Shown: one piece after another, positions 25,359-33,834 of the stretch
Layout: each line of letters opens with the position of its first letter
How positions within the stretch are numbered: the stretch's first letter is position 1
NCBI RefSeq assembly: GCF_036053395.1
Contig: NZ_CP107942.1
Location: 9,766,001 to 9,830,000, forward strand
Source: Actinoplanes sp. NBC_00393
Lineage (GTDB): Bacteria > Actinomycetota > Actinomycetes > Mycobacteriales > Micromonosporaceae
Length of the DNA stretch: 64,000 bases
Direction of reading: 5' to 3'
The notes under the pieces: model-generated
What the model was told of the DNA's origin: nothing
The model's database searches: none
Seen by the model: the letters and a program-made list of their open reading frames with translations, nothing else
Made by a program: the position numbers and the translations under genes

Positions 25359-26822
25359 ATGGCCATCTCGAAGCACAAGAAGCGCGCCGCTCTGGCAGCC
25401 GTCGTCCTGGCCGTGCCGGCCGCGTTCGTCGGCTACTCGGTGCTCCCGTCGAGCGCGGCGGCCGCCCCGACGGCCGGTAACACGTATCAGCTCATCGTGA
25501 AGAAGAGCGGGAAGTGCATCGACGTGCCGGCCGCGTCGAAGGACAACGGCGCCCTGTTGCAGCAGTGGGGTTGTACCGCGAACTCGGCGTGGCAGCAGTT
25601 CAAGCTGGTGGCGTCGGGCAGCAACTTCCTGCTGCAGAACGTGAACAGCGGCAAGTGCATCGACGTGCCTGCCGGTTCGAAGACTTCCGGGCAGCAGTTG
25701 CAGCAGTGGGGTTGTGTCGGTTCGCAGACCAACCAGCAGTGGAAGGTCGCGGCCTCGGGCACCGACACGTTCCAGATCATCAACGTCAACAGTGGTCTGT
25801 GCGTCTCGGACCAGGGCGCGTCGACCGCCAACGGCGCGGCGATCATCCAGGAGACCTGCACCGCCAACTCCAACAAGCAGTGGACGTTCACCCAGGTGAG
25901 CGGTGGCAGCAGCAGCGGCGACCGGACTTGGCCGGCCACTCCGGACGGTTTCGCCTCGACCGGCGGCGGCACCACGGGCGGCGCGGCAGGCACCACGGTC
26001 ACCGTGAAGACCCTGGCCGACCTGACCAGGTACGTCACGGCCACCGAGCCGTACGTGATCAAGGTGGCCGGCGCGATCACGATCACCCCGAAGGGCACCG
26101 AGCTCAAGGTCAAGTCGAACAAGACCATCGTCGGTGTCGGCACCACCGGTGAGATCGTCGGTGGCGGCTTCTTCCTCGGCACGGGCGTCAAGAACGTCAT
26201 CATCCGGAACCTCACCATCCGGGACACCCAGATGACCGAGGACGACCCGGACGACAAGGAATTCGACTACGACGGCATCCAGATGGACACCGCGGACCAC
26301 ATCTGGATCGACCACTGCAAGATCACCCGGATGAACGACGGCATGATCGACAGCCGGAAGGACACCACCTACCTGACCGTGTCCTGGAACGTCCTGGACA
26401 CCGGCAACAAGGCGTTCGGCATTGGCTGGACCGAGAACGTGACGTCGCGGATGACGATCCACCACAACTGGATCAAGAACACCGCGCAGCGGAACCCGAG
26501 CACGGACAACGTGGCCTTCGCCCACCTCTACAACAACTACCTGCAGAACATCACTTCGTACGGCAACCTGTCGCGCGGCGGCACGAAGATGGTTCTGGAG
26601 AACAGCTACTTCGACAAGGTGGCGAACCCGTACTACAACGACACGTCGGCCGCCCAGCTCAAGCAGAGCGGCAGCATCGTGAAGAACTCGACGGGCAAGC
26701 AGCAGACCAACGGGTCCGCGTTCGACCCGAAGAGCTTCTACTCGTACACCCTGGACGCGGCGGCGGACGTTCCCGCGCTGCTCGCGAAGTACGCCGGGCC
26801 GCAGGCCAACATCGGTAACTGA
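25359..26822 (+). CDS. secreted pectate lyase (PL1) with ricin-type CBM13 module
   Basis: 487 aa from ATG 25359, two bases after the methylesterase stop, without an obvious ribosome-binding site, so probably translationally coupled. Signal peptide (residues 1 to about 35), CBM13 beta-trefoil (about 38-180), a short Ser/Gly linker, and a family 1 pectate lyase with DYDGIQMDTADHIWIDHC, SRKDTTYLTVSWN and IHHNWIKNTAQRNP (the catalytic Arg). It cleaves de-esterified polygalacturonate by calcium-dependent beta-elimination, which fits the preceding esterase. Confidence 0.95.
   Translation: MAISKHKKRAALAAVVLAVPAAFVGYSVLPSSAAAAPTAGNTYQLIVKKSGKCIDVPAASKDNGALLQQWGCTANSAWQQFKLVASGSNFLLQNVNSGKCIDVPAGSKTSGQQLQQWGCVGSQTNQQWKVAASGTDTFQIINVNSGLCVSDQGASTANGAAIIQETCTANSNKQWTFTQVSGGSSSGDRTWPATPDGFASTGGGTTGGAAGTTVTVKTLADLTRYVTATEPYVIKVAGAITITPKGTELKVKSNKTIVGVGTTGEIVGGGFFLGTGVKNVIIRNLTIRDTQMTEDDPDDKEFDYDGIQMDTADHIWIDHCKITRMNDGMIDSRKDTTYLTVSWNVLDTGNKAFGIGWTENVTSRMTIHHNWIKNTAQRNPSTDNVAFAHLYNNYLQNITSYGNLSRGGTKMVLENSYFDKVANPYYNDTSAAQLKQSGSIVKNSTGKQQTNGSAFDPKSFYSYTLDAAADVPALLAKYAGPQANIGN
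25446..25897 (+). repeat. duplicated CBM13-coding segment, copy 2
   Basis: Second copy of the lectin-module segment at 24016-24467, offset exactly 1430 bases. The catalytic domains that follow are unrelated. Confidence 0.9.
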
Positions 26823-26860
26823 ACCACCGAGTCACACAGACCCGCGGGGGAACGGGAAGA

Positions 26861-26890
26861 GGGCGGCGCTGTCTGGGGGCAGCGCCGCCC
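26861..26890 (+). terminator. hairpin terminator after the pectate lyase gene
   Basis: An 11-bp perfect stem GGGCGGCGCTG / CAGCGCCGCCC with an 8-nt loop, 38 bases after the stop codon. No U-tract, as is common in actinobacteria. Confidence 0.7.
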
Positions 26891-26980
26891 GCTCGTTCAC
26901 CGGCACAACCTCGTCACACCGCCCGGTGCGGGGTGGCTGTCAGCGCGCCGGGCGTCCGGGATGCGGATAGCCTCTAGCGC

Positions 26981-28450
26981 GTGATGAGCAAGGGCGGGAC
27001 CGTGCACCGCGTCTACAGCGTGGTGGTCTTCGTGATCCTGGCCGCGCTCGACAACGTCGCGATCGGCATCGTCCCGCCGCTGTACAGCAGCATCGGCATC
27101 AGCCTGGGCGTCGGTGAGGGACACATCGCCCTCGCGACCACGGCCATGTTCCTCATCAGCGCGGTCGCGGCGATCGGTTTCGCGTACCTCGGTGATCGCA
27201 CCGACCGCAAACCGGTCCTGGTGGCCGGCACCGCGATCTGGGTGGCCGGGACCGCCTGGTCCGGCCTGGCCGAAAGCTATCCGGCGTTCCTCTCCGCGCA
27301 GGTGCTCGCGGCGTTCGGGCTCGGCGGCGTGGCCTCGGTGAGCTTCGCCGTGGTCAGCGACCTGATCTCGCCGAAGCGCCGGGGCCTGGTGATGAGTTTC
27401 TGGGGTCTGTCGCAGGGCGTGGGCACGCTGGCCGGCACGCTGGTCGGCGGCATCCTCGGGCACGAGGACTGGCGGCGTCCGTTCCTGATCACCGCGGCGG
27501 CCGGCGTGCTGGCCACCCTCGCCTACCTGTTCACCTACAACGTGCCGCGCGGGGACAGCCAGCCCGAGCTGGCCGGGGTCGAGTACGACGAGCGGATCCG
27601 CCACGAGGACATCCCGGTCATCCTGAAGCGGCGCACCAACATCTGGCTGATCCTGCAGGGCGGCACCGCGCAGATCGCGTTCGGCTCGCTGGTGTGGCTG
27701 CCGATCCTGTTCCGCGCCCGAGCCGAGGACCAGGGGTATTCTCCGGCCACCGCGGTGCTGATCGGCAGCGTCTTCGCGACGGTCTTCCAGCTCGGGGCGG
27801 CGCTGTCCATCCTCGGCGGACTGGCCGGCGACCGGCTGCAACGGCGTACCCCGCGGGGCCGTGCCCTGGTGGCAGCGGTCGGCGTGCTCGCCGCCGTGCC
27901 GTTCTACGTGGTCCTGTTCTTCGTCCCGATGAAGATCACTGTGCCGGACGGCGGCGGGACCGGCACGATCATCCGTGGCGTGCTGACCAACGTGGTGACC
28001 GAGCCGACCGTGGCGGCGTGCCTGGCCATCGCCGTGTTCGCACTGATGCTGACCTCGGCGAACTCGCCGAACTGGTTCGCGATGATCGCCGACGTGAACC
28101 CGCCGCAGCACCGCGGCACCGTCTACAGCCTCGGCAACCTGGTCAACGGGGTCGGCCGGGCCGGCGGCAACGCGCTGGTCGGAGTGGCTTTCCGGGGCCT
28201 CTCCGGCGCGTTCCCGCCGCCGCTGAACTACGCCGTCGGGCTGGCCGCGTTCCAGTTCTTCTTCGTGCCGACCGGCATCATGTACTGGCTGGCCAGCAGG
28301 ACGGTCGCGAGGGACATGGAACGGACCCACGCCGACCTGCTGGCCGCCGCTGTCGCGTCAGAGCACCGCCCACACGGTGACGTCGGTGGGGACCCGGCCG
28401 TCGGCGTCCAGGGGCTCGCTGCTCAGCAGGACCCGGGCACCGGCCGGTAG
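26981..28450 (+). CDS. MFS transporter
   Basis: 489 aa from GTG 26981 (or ATG 26984); TAGCCT seven bases before the GTG suggests leaderless initiation. Twelve hydrophobic segments are apparent, with the MFS loop 2-3 motif in YLGDRTDRKPVLVAG and a central cytoplasmic loop. The substrate is not recognisable; the family is a Spinster/sugar-phosphate-like branch. The C-terminal ~40 residues beyond the last membrane segment run over the convergent glucosidase gene for 93 bp. The neighbouring glucosidase hints at, but does not prove, a sugar substrate. Confidence 0.85.
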   Translation: MMSKGGTVHRVYSVVVFVILAALDNVAIGIVPPLYSSIGISLGVGEGHIALATTAMFLISAVAAIGFAYLGDRTDRKPVLVAGTAIWVAGTAWSGLAESYPAFLSAQVLAAFGLGGVASVSFAVVSDLISPKRRGLVMSFWGLSQGVGTLAGTLVGGILGHEDWRRPFLITAAAGVLATLAYLFTYNVPRGDSQPELAGVEYDERIRHEDIPVILKRRTNIWLILQGGTAQIAFGSLVWLPILFRARAEDQGYSPATAVLIGSVFATVFQLGAALSILGGLAGDRLQRRTPRGRALVAAVGVLAAVPFYVVLFFVPMKITVPDGGGTGTIIRGVLTNVVTEPTVAACLAIAVFALMLTSANSPNWFAMIADVNPPQHRGTVYSLGNLVNGVGRAGGNALVGVAFRGLSGAFPPPLNYAVGLAAFQFFFVPTGIMYWLASRTVARDMERTHADLLAAAVASEHRPHGDVGGDPAVGVQGLAAQQDPGTGR

Positions 28451-29983
28451 CGCCACCGGCTCGGCGCCGAAGTTGGTCACCACGACCAGGCCGTCGTTGC
28501 GGAAGGCGAGCGAGTCCGGGCTGCTCTCGAGCCAGGCCAGCGTGCCGCCGCCGAGGCCGTGCTCACGCCGGGCCTGCAGCGCCGCCCGGTACAGCTCGTA
28601 CGTCGAGCCCGGCACGTCGACCTGACGGTCCAGGGCGTACTCGGCCCAGATCGCCGGTTGCGGCAGCCAGCTCGCGTCCGCCGGGCCGAAACCGTACGAC
28701 GGAGCGTCCGCCTCCCACGGGATCGGAACCCGGCAGCCGTCGCGTCCCCGCTCGGCGTGCCCGGACCGTTCCCAGGCCGGGTCCTGCCGGTACTCGTCGG
28801 GCAGCGTGGTGTGCTCCGGCAACCCCAGCTCCTCGCCCTGATACAGGTACGCCGAGCCGGGCAGGGCCAGCATCAGCAGCGAGGCCGCGCGGGCCCGGCG
28901 CAGACCGAGGCCGGTGTCCGGCTGCGGGTCCTCGGCGCCGATGCCGGGACGTCGTCCCTCACCGACCGGGTAGCCCAGCCGGGAGGCGTGCCGGACCACG
29001 TCGTGGTTGGAGAGCACCCAGGTGGTGGTCGCGCCGACCGTCTCGTTCGCGGCCAGCGAGGAGTCGATCACCTCCCGCAGCGGCGCCGGCGACCAGGGCG
29101 CTTCCAGGTACGGGAAGTTGAACGCCTGGTGCATCTCGTCCGGCCGCACGTACCGGGCCAGCCGCTCCTCGGGCTGCACCCAGGCCTCGGCGACCAGGAT
29201 CCGGCCGCCCGGGTACTCGTCCAGCACGGCCCGCCAGGACCGGTAGATCTCGTGCACGCCCTCCTGGTCCCACATCGGCGGGGGCGGCCCGACCGAGTCC
29301 AGGCCGCCCAGGATCACCGACGGTGCGGTCCAGTCGGTGAGCTCGGCGTCCTTGATCAGGCCGTGCGCCACGTCCACCCGGAAACCGTCGACCCCGCGGT
29401 CCAGCCAGAACCGCAGGATGTCCAGGAACTCGGCGCGTACCTCGGGGTGGTCCCAGTTGAGGTCGGGCTGCGAGACGTCGAACAGGTGCAGGTACCACTG
29501 GCCGTCCGGCAGCCGTTCCCAGGCGGAGCCGCCGAAGACGCTCTGCCAGGAGTTGGGCGGCTCCGAGCCGTCGGCGCCCTTGCCGTCGCGGAAGATGTAC
29601 CGTTCCCGCTCGGGGCTGCCCGGCGCCGCCTCGAGGGCGGCCCGGAACCAGACGTGCTCGCTGGACGTGTGGTTCGGCACCAGGTCCACGATGACCTTGA
29701 GGCCTAGGTCGTGCGCGGTGCCGATCAGCTTGTCGGCGTCGCCGAGCGAGCCGAACCGCGGGTCGACGCCCCGGTAGTCGGCCACGTCGTACCCGGCGTC
29801 GTGCTGCGGGCTGGGGTAGAAGGGCGAGAGCCACACGGCGTCGACGCCGAGATCGCGGAGCTGCGGCAGGCGCGCGGTGATGCCGGGCAGGTCACCCATG
29901 CCGTCGCCGTCACCGTCGGCGAACGAGCGTGGGTAGATCTGGTAGATGACGGCGTCGCGCCACCAGGCGTCTGTGGGAGGCAT
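28358..29983 (-). CDS. alpha-glucosidase, glycoside hydrolase family 13
   Basis: 541 aa. The conserved GH13 regions are all present: AVIYQIYPRSFADGDGDGMGDL, DLVPNHTS, GFRVDVAHG (catalytic nucleophile Asp), RILVAEAWV (acid/base Glu) and LSNHDVVRH (transition-state Asp). This is the oligosaccharide alpha-1,4/1,6-glucosidase branch, acting on imported maltose- or isomaltose-type sugars in the cytoplasm, as there is no signal peptide. It begins 28 bases after the HD-domain gene and probably belongs to the same transcript. Its 3' end overlaps the MFS gene by 93 bp. Confidence 0.93.
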   Translation of the reverse strand: MPPTDAWWRDAVIYQIYPRSFADGDGDGMGDLPGITARLPQLRDLGVDAVWLSPFYPSPQHDAGYDVADYRGVDPRFGSLGDADKLIGTAHDLGLKVIVDLVPNHTSSEHVWFRAALEAAPGSPERERYIFRDGKGADGSEPPNSWQSVFGGSAWERLPDGQWYLHLFDVSQPDLNWDHPEVRAEFLDILRFWLDRGVDGFRVDVAHGLIKDAELTDWTAPSVILGGLDSVGPPPPMWDQEGVHEIYRSWRAVLDEYPGGRILVAEAWVQPEERLARYVRPDEMHQAFNFPYLEAPWSPAPLREVIDSSLAANETVGATTTWVLSNHDVVRHASRLGYPVGEGRRPGIGAEDPQPDTGLGLRRARAASLLMLALPGSAYLYQGEELGLPEHTTLPDEYRQDPAWERSGHAERGRDGCRVPIPWEADAPSYGFGPADASWLPQPAIWAEYALDRQVDVPGSTYELYRAALQARREHGLGGGTLAWLESSPDSLAFRNDGLVVVTNFGAEPVALPAGARVLLSSEPLDADGRVPTDVTVWAVL

Positions 29984-30011
29984 GAACCCCAGCGTATGAC
30001 CGGCTCCGTCC

Positions 30012-30731
30012 TCAGTCGTCGAGGATGGCCGCGAAACGCTCCTCGGCGAGGTCGAGCTGGTCCAGGATGTGCTCCTTGGCCTGGGTCGACAGCGGCGTGT
30101 CCGGGCGGCCCACGAGTTCCCGCAGTTTGGGCACGAGCGGCCGATACTTCGTCGCGGACCGGTGCGCCTTGTCGATGGTGGTGTGGATGACCCCCACCCC
30201 GTTGTCGGTGAAGTCCGAGATCTTGATCACGCGGGCCCACGGATCCCGTTCCAGGTTCTCCGCGACGTGTTCCCGGTACTGCTCGTGCCGGTCCCGCTCC
30301 GGGTCGTACTCCGGGTTGGTGACCGAGCGGACCAGCTCGGCGACCCGCGGGTTGAACCGGCGCGCCAGCTCGGCCACGGCGGCCTCGGTGGCCTCCGGGT
30401 ACGGCCGGTCCGGGTCGCATCCGCCCAGCTCGGCCGGGTGGTCTTCGACGGCGTCGTGCAGCAGCGCCGCGGTCAGCACGTCGACGTCCCGGACGCCGTA
30501 GTAGCGGATGATCCGGATCGCCACCCGGAGCAGGTGGTTCAGGTACGGCTCGCGGACCCGGCGGTCCTCGGCGTGCAGCGTGGACGCCAGCTCGAGCGCC
30601 TCGGTGAGCTGCTTGCGCTCGTCGGCGGGGAAGGACTCCAGTTCCAGGACGAGTCGTTCGCGTAGGCCCGCCTCGCCGTACACCTCCGTGATCGCGTGCA
30701 GTGGCATCGAGAGCAGCAACCGTGGTGCCAT
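30012..30731 (-). CDS. HD-domain phosphohydrolase (RelA/SpoT-hydrolase-like)
   Basis: 239 aa. The helices around EPYLNHLLRVAIRIIRYYG and VLTAALLHDAVEDHP give the H...HD metal motif, and the later RVIKISDFTDNG supplies the distal Asp, the arrangement of the hydrolase half of (p)ppGpp enzymes. It is too short for a synthetase domain. The likely reaction is hydrolysis of a nucleotide phosphate, possibly ppGpp; this is inferred from the fold. It sits between the MHYT gene (42-base gap) and the GH13 gene. Confidence 0.75.
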   Translation of the reverse strand: MAPRLLLSMPLHAITEVYGEAGLRERLVLELESFPADERKQLTEALELASTLHAEDRRVREPYLNHLLRVAIRIIRYYGVRDVDVLTAALLHDAVEDHPAELGGCDPDRPYPEATEAAVAELARRFNPRVAELVRSVTNPEYDPERDRHEQYREHVAENLERDPWARVIKISDFTDNGVGVIHTTIDKAHRSATKYRPLVPKLRELVGRPDTPLSTQAKEHILDQLDLAEERFAAILDD

Positions 30732-30773
30732 GCCGATCAGATATACCGGATCACGGTCGGATATGGGTTTCGA

Positions 30774-31715
30774 TCAGCTACCGGATGTCGCCGGAGGCAC
30801 CACGGGAGTTGCCGCCGGGGCCGGCCGTGGCGAAGGGCGGGGCCGGTTTCCCGGCGTCCGGTTGGTCATCACGGCCCGCGCCGCGGGGGAGAGCCGGACC
30901 GAGCCCATCGATGCCTGCTTCAACGACCACGGCTGCGCGTTCTCGGCGTGTACCCCGCGCTTCGGGGTGCCCGCGCCGTCGGTGAACTCCTCCTCGGTCA
31001 TCGCCTGCAGGGCGCTGAGGGCGACGCCGACGATCGTGGCCGCGGTGATCACCGTGATCGGCACCAGCATGGTGAGCGGGCGGATGCCGCCGGGCGCGGG
31101 CGCGTTCGGGTCCAGCTCGATCGACATGGCCGCCATCCCGGTGTAGTGCATGCCGCAGACCGCGAGCGCCATGATCGCGGCGGCGGCGCTGACCTTCGCC
31201 CAGCCCCGGACCGAGGTGGCGAACCAGAGCGCCACGGTGCTGGCCGCGACCGCGATCATCGTGGAGACGGCCACCAGCGCCGGGTGGTAGTGGATCGTGG
31301 CGGGCAACCGCATGCCTTCCATACCGGTGAAGTGCATCGCGATCACGCCGCCGCCGGTGAGGATCCCGGCCGCGACAGTCTTCGCGGCGCTGCGCTCGCC
31401 GTGCCCGACCACCATCAGGCCGACACCGACGGTCAGCACCGCGAAGGCGAGGCTGAGCAGGGTGAGCGTGAGGTCGTAGCGGACCGGGCTGTCCGGCACG
31501 TCGAAGCCGAGCATCGCGGAGAAGTGCATGAGCCAGATGCCGCCACCGCCGATCGCGAACGCGGCGATCACCAGCCACCGGTTGCGACGGCCGCGGTTGT
31601 GCGCGTCCCGCGCCCGGCCGGTGCAGAGCAACCCGAGGAACGACCCGAGGAACGCCAGCAGATAGGCGGCTATCGGGTTGTACGCCCCGTAGGTGAAGTG
31701 ATGGACGTGAGCCAC
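30774..31715 (-). CDS. MHYT-domain integral membrane sensor
   Basis: 313 aa from GTG 31715, with GAGG upstream. Seven predicted transmembrane helices and three MHYT-type motifs: WLMHFSAML, VIAMHFTGMEG and CGMHYTGMAAMS. MHYT domains are thought to bind copper and sense oxygen, CO or NO. Unlike most bacterial MHYT proteins it lacks a GGDEF/EAL output and ends in a Pro/Arg-rich cytoplasmic tail, so it must signal through a partner or have another role. First gene of a probable transcript with the HD and GH13 genes. Confidence 0.9.
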   Translation of the reverse strand: MAHVHHFTYGAYNPIAAYLLAFLGSFLGLLCTGRARDAHNRGRRNRWLVIAAFAIGGGGIWLMHFSAMLGFDVPDSPVRYDLTLTLLSLAFAVLTVGVGLMVVGHGERSAAKTVAAGILTGGGVIAMHFTGMEGMRLPATIHYHPALVAVSTMIAVAASTVALWFATSVRGWAKVSAAAAIMALAVCGMHYTGMAAMSIELDPNAPAPGGIRPLTMLVPITVITAATIVGVALSALQAMTEEEFTDGAGTPKRGVHAENAQPWSLKQASMGSVRLSPAARAVMTNRTPGNRPRPSPRPAPAATPVVPPATSGS

Positions 31716-31808
31716 TGATGACCTCGCGAAAGTCGGCGATCGAACGCCGAGATTGAGTCAGAAATCAGCGGATGTTCATCGCACCTCGTGTGCGGCTCGG
31801 CCGAAAGA

Positions 31809-31867
31809 GAACCGGGGCCACCGTCGCCCGGGTCCGCATCGGACCAAGGCGGCGGCGACCCCGGTTC
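31809..31867 (-). terminator. nested hairpin terminator downstream of the GPGG gene
   Basis: Outer arms GAACCGGGG (31809-31817) and CCCCGGTTC (31859-31867), inner CGTCGCC / GGCGGCG and central GGTCC / GGACC form one long nested stem. It is positioned to stop transcripts coming from the genes at 31918-33694. Confidence 0.6.
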
Positions 31868-31917
31868 CGGGTCGTCGGTAGTGTTCAGGGGGATGTGGAG
31901 CTTTCCTTCAGGGTGTG

Positions 31918-32064
31918 TCAAACATTGAAGATGCTGACACCGCCGGGGCCCACCAGCAGACCGACGATGATCAGCACGACACCCCAGAGGATCTGCCGCC
32001 GGAACAGCGCGAGGATGCCGGCGACCACGAGAATTACCGCGAGAATCCAAAGCAGAAAGGCCAT
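31918..32064 (-). CDS. GPGG-motif small membrane protein (48 aa)
   Basis: An open frame of 48 codons from ATG 32064 to TGA 31918 encodes two hydrophobic helices (LLWILAVILVVAGILALF and LWGVVLIIVGLLVG) joined by a short RRQ turn, ending in the signature GPGGVSIFNV. Small two-helix proteins with this ending are widespread in actinobacteria; their function is unknown. It lies 55 bases downstream of the phosphoesterase gene. Confidence 0.8.
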   Translation of the reverse strand: MAFLLWILAVILVVAGILALFRRQILWGVVLIIVGLLVGPGGVSIFNV

Positions 32065-32119
32065 GCGCTGGGATTACCCGTACCCCTGAAATCGAAAACC
32101 TGTGATCCGGCTCGCCGGA

Positions 32120-32863
32120 TCACACATGTGCCAGCTCGGTGTCCACAGCCTCGGACAGCAGTTGGTACACGTTGTACGCCTGCTTGATCACCGGGTGTGC
32201 GACGTTGCGGACCGGGACGCCGCCCGGCGTGCGGCCGCGTTCCGAACCGTGGTGGGCGTGCCCGTGCAGGGCCAGCGCGGTCGGCGCCGAGTCGATCGCC
32301 TGCCCGAGCTGGTAGCAGCCCAGGAACGGGTAGATCTCCAGCGGCTCGCCGACCAGTGTCTCCGGCACCGGCGCGTAGTGGGTGAGCGCGACCAGCGCGT
32401 CACACTCCACCGACCGCAGCGCCTCGCCCAGCCGGGCCGAGATGTCCTCGGTGGTGCCGACGAAGTTCTTCATCTCCCGCTCGCCGAAGTTGCTGGCACA
32501 GGCCCCGGCGAAGCCGCCGCCGAACCCCTTGGCGCCGGCTATGCCGAGCCGGTGACCGTTGATCTCCAGCACCGTCGCCGAGCACTCCAGCACGGTGATC
32601 CCGGAGTCGGTCAGCACCTTGCTCACGTCGTCCTGCAGGTCGCTCTGGTGGTCGTGGTTGCCGAGCACCACGACGACCGGCACCGCCAGGCCGCCGAACT
32701 CCTCGGCGAAGCAGCGGGCCTCCTCGACCGTCCCGTGCCGGGTCAGGTCACCGGCGACGAGCAGCGCGTCGGCCCGGTCGGGCAGCTGCTCCAGCGCCGG
32801 CCGGTAGCGGCCCACGACGTCCTTGTCCACGTGGACGTCGCCCACGGCAGCGATCCGGATCAT
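32120..32863 (-). CDS. calcineurin-like metallophosphoesterase
   Basis: 247 aa. All five metal-site motifs are visible: GDVHVD (D9, H11), LLVAGDLTRHG, VLGNHDHQ, ALTHYAPV and ALHGHAHHG. The enzyme should be a dinuclear-metal phosphomonoesterase or phosphodiesterase, cytoplasmic. Its ATG overlaps the stop of the upstream BON-like gene in ATGA, so it is translationally coupled to it and, through it, to the nucleotidyltransferase. Substrate unknown. Confidence 0.9.
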   Translation of the reverse strand: MIRIAAVGDVHVDKDVVGRYRPALEQLPDRADALLVAGDLTRHGTVEEARCFAEEFGGLAVPVVVVLGNHDHQSDLQDDVSKVLTDSGITVLECSATVLEINGHRLGIAGAKGFGGGFAGACASNFGEREMKNFVGTTEDISARLGEALRSVECDALVALTHYAPVPETLVGEPLEIYPFLGCYQLGQAIDSAPTALALHGHAHHGSERGRTPGGVPVRNVAHPVIKQAYNVYQLLSEAVDTELAHV

Positions 32864-33108
32864 GAAATCTCCTCCACCTCGCTGGGCGCCTGTGCCCGGG
32901 TGATGCCGATGTCACAGGTGATCTCGATCTCGGGGAAGCGGCTGGTGATCTGGCGGCAGATCTCGTCGCGCCGCTGGGCGCTCTCCACCTCCCCGCCGAG
33001 CACCACCACGTTCTCCCGGTGTTGCACCGTGATGCCCTGTTCGGCGATCCGGTCGTGCTCGGTGAGCAGACGCTGGATCTCGGCCTCCAGGTCGATCTGG
33101 TGGGTCAT
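32860..33108 (-). CDS. short BON-domain-like protein
   Basis: 82 aa. The core GITVQHRENVVVLGGEVESAQRRDEICRQITSRFPEIEITCDI has the beta-alpha-beta pattern and the conserved Gly of BON domains, which bind phospholipid or other ligands. It is preceded by a short helical segment and has no signal peptide. It is the middle gene of a tightly coupled trio, one base after the nucleotidyltransferase stop and overlapping the phosphoesterase start by four. Confidence 0.65.
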   Translation of the reverse strand: MTHQIDLEAEIQRLLTEHDRIAEQGITVQHRENVVVLGGEVESAQRRDEICRQITSRFPEIEITCDIGITRAQAPSEVEEIS

Positions 33109-33109
33109 C

Positions 33110-33694
33110 TCATCCCCCTACCTTCAACTCCCGCTCGCCCGGGAACGGGACGACTTCCAGCCGGTCCAGCAGCACGAGGAATGACTCCGCGTAAGGGGAC
33201 TTCAGGGTCTCCCGGCGTACCCGGTCCCAGTCGATCTGCTCGCGCAGGGAGCGGGCGACCGGCAGCCCGGTGGCGAAGTCGCAGTAGTGCTGGCTGTAGC
33301 TGAGCAGCTTGTGAATCATCAGTTGGCTGGCGGAGAGCACCGGCATGTAGATCGCCTCGACCGAGATCTGGTCGGTGTCGTGCAGCGTCTCGTTGGTCAC
33401 CGGCGACTCCACCGGGCGGTAGATCAGGTCCACCATCCGGCCCTCGTCGAAGACCTTGACCAGCCAGTCCTCCGGCGGCTGCTCGGCTTCGAAGCCGACT
33501 GCGGCGAGCTCCTGCAGCGCCCGGTCCTTGTCCTGCTCGCGGATCAGAAAGTCCGCGTCATGATCACTTGAGTAGCCACCTCGGGCGTACACCGCGAAAC
33601 TTCCACCCAGCGCGAACGGTATGTCGGCCGCTTTCAGGGCCGATGCGACGCGCTTCAAGGTGGTGGCCAAACCCTCGTCCACACGGTGTGGCAT
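33110..33694 (-). CDS. nucleotidyltransferase-fold protein
   Basis: 194 aa from ATG 33694, preceded by AGGAGG. The sequence IPFALGGSFAVYARGGYSSDHDADFLI gives the pol-beta-type GGS (residues 30-32) and the D-x-D/D-x-D acidic pair (D44, D46, D48). RMVDLIYRP adds the third Asp (D89), so catalytic residues appear intact. Such proteins transfer nucleotides to proteins, RNA or small molecules, including the toxin-antitoxin and AbiEii groups. First gene of the trio with the BON-like and phosphoesterase genes. Substrate unknown. Confidence 0.75.
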   Translation of the reverse strand: MPHRVDEGLATTLKRVASALKAADIPFALGGSFAVYARGGYSSDHDADFLIREQDKDRALQELAAVGFEAEQPPEDWLVKVFDEGRMVDLIYRPVESPVTNETLHDTDQISVEAIYMPVLSASQLMIHKLLSYSQHYCDFATGLPVARSLREQIDWDRVRRETLKSPYAESFLVLLDRLEVVPFPGERELKVGG

Positions 33695-33834
33695 GGAGAC
33701 CTCCTGTCCCGTGTCCGGTCCGTGAACGACTACCCGGAGTCGCCACACCTTGAACCCCTCGCACCATTCTGGTACGGCCGGGAACCGTTGCGATGCGGAA
33801 CTGAAGGTGCAGCACCGGGCTACCGTCGGTTGGT

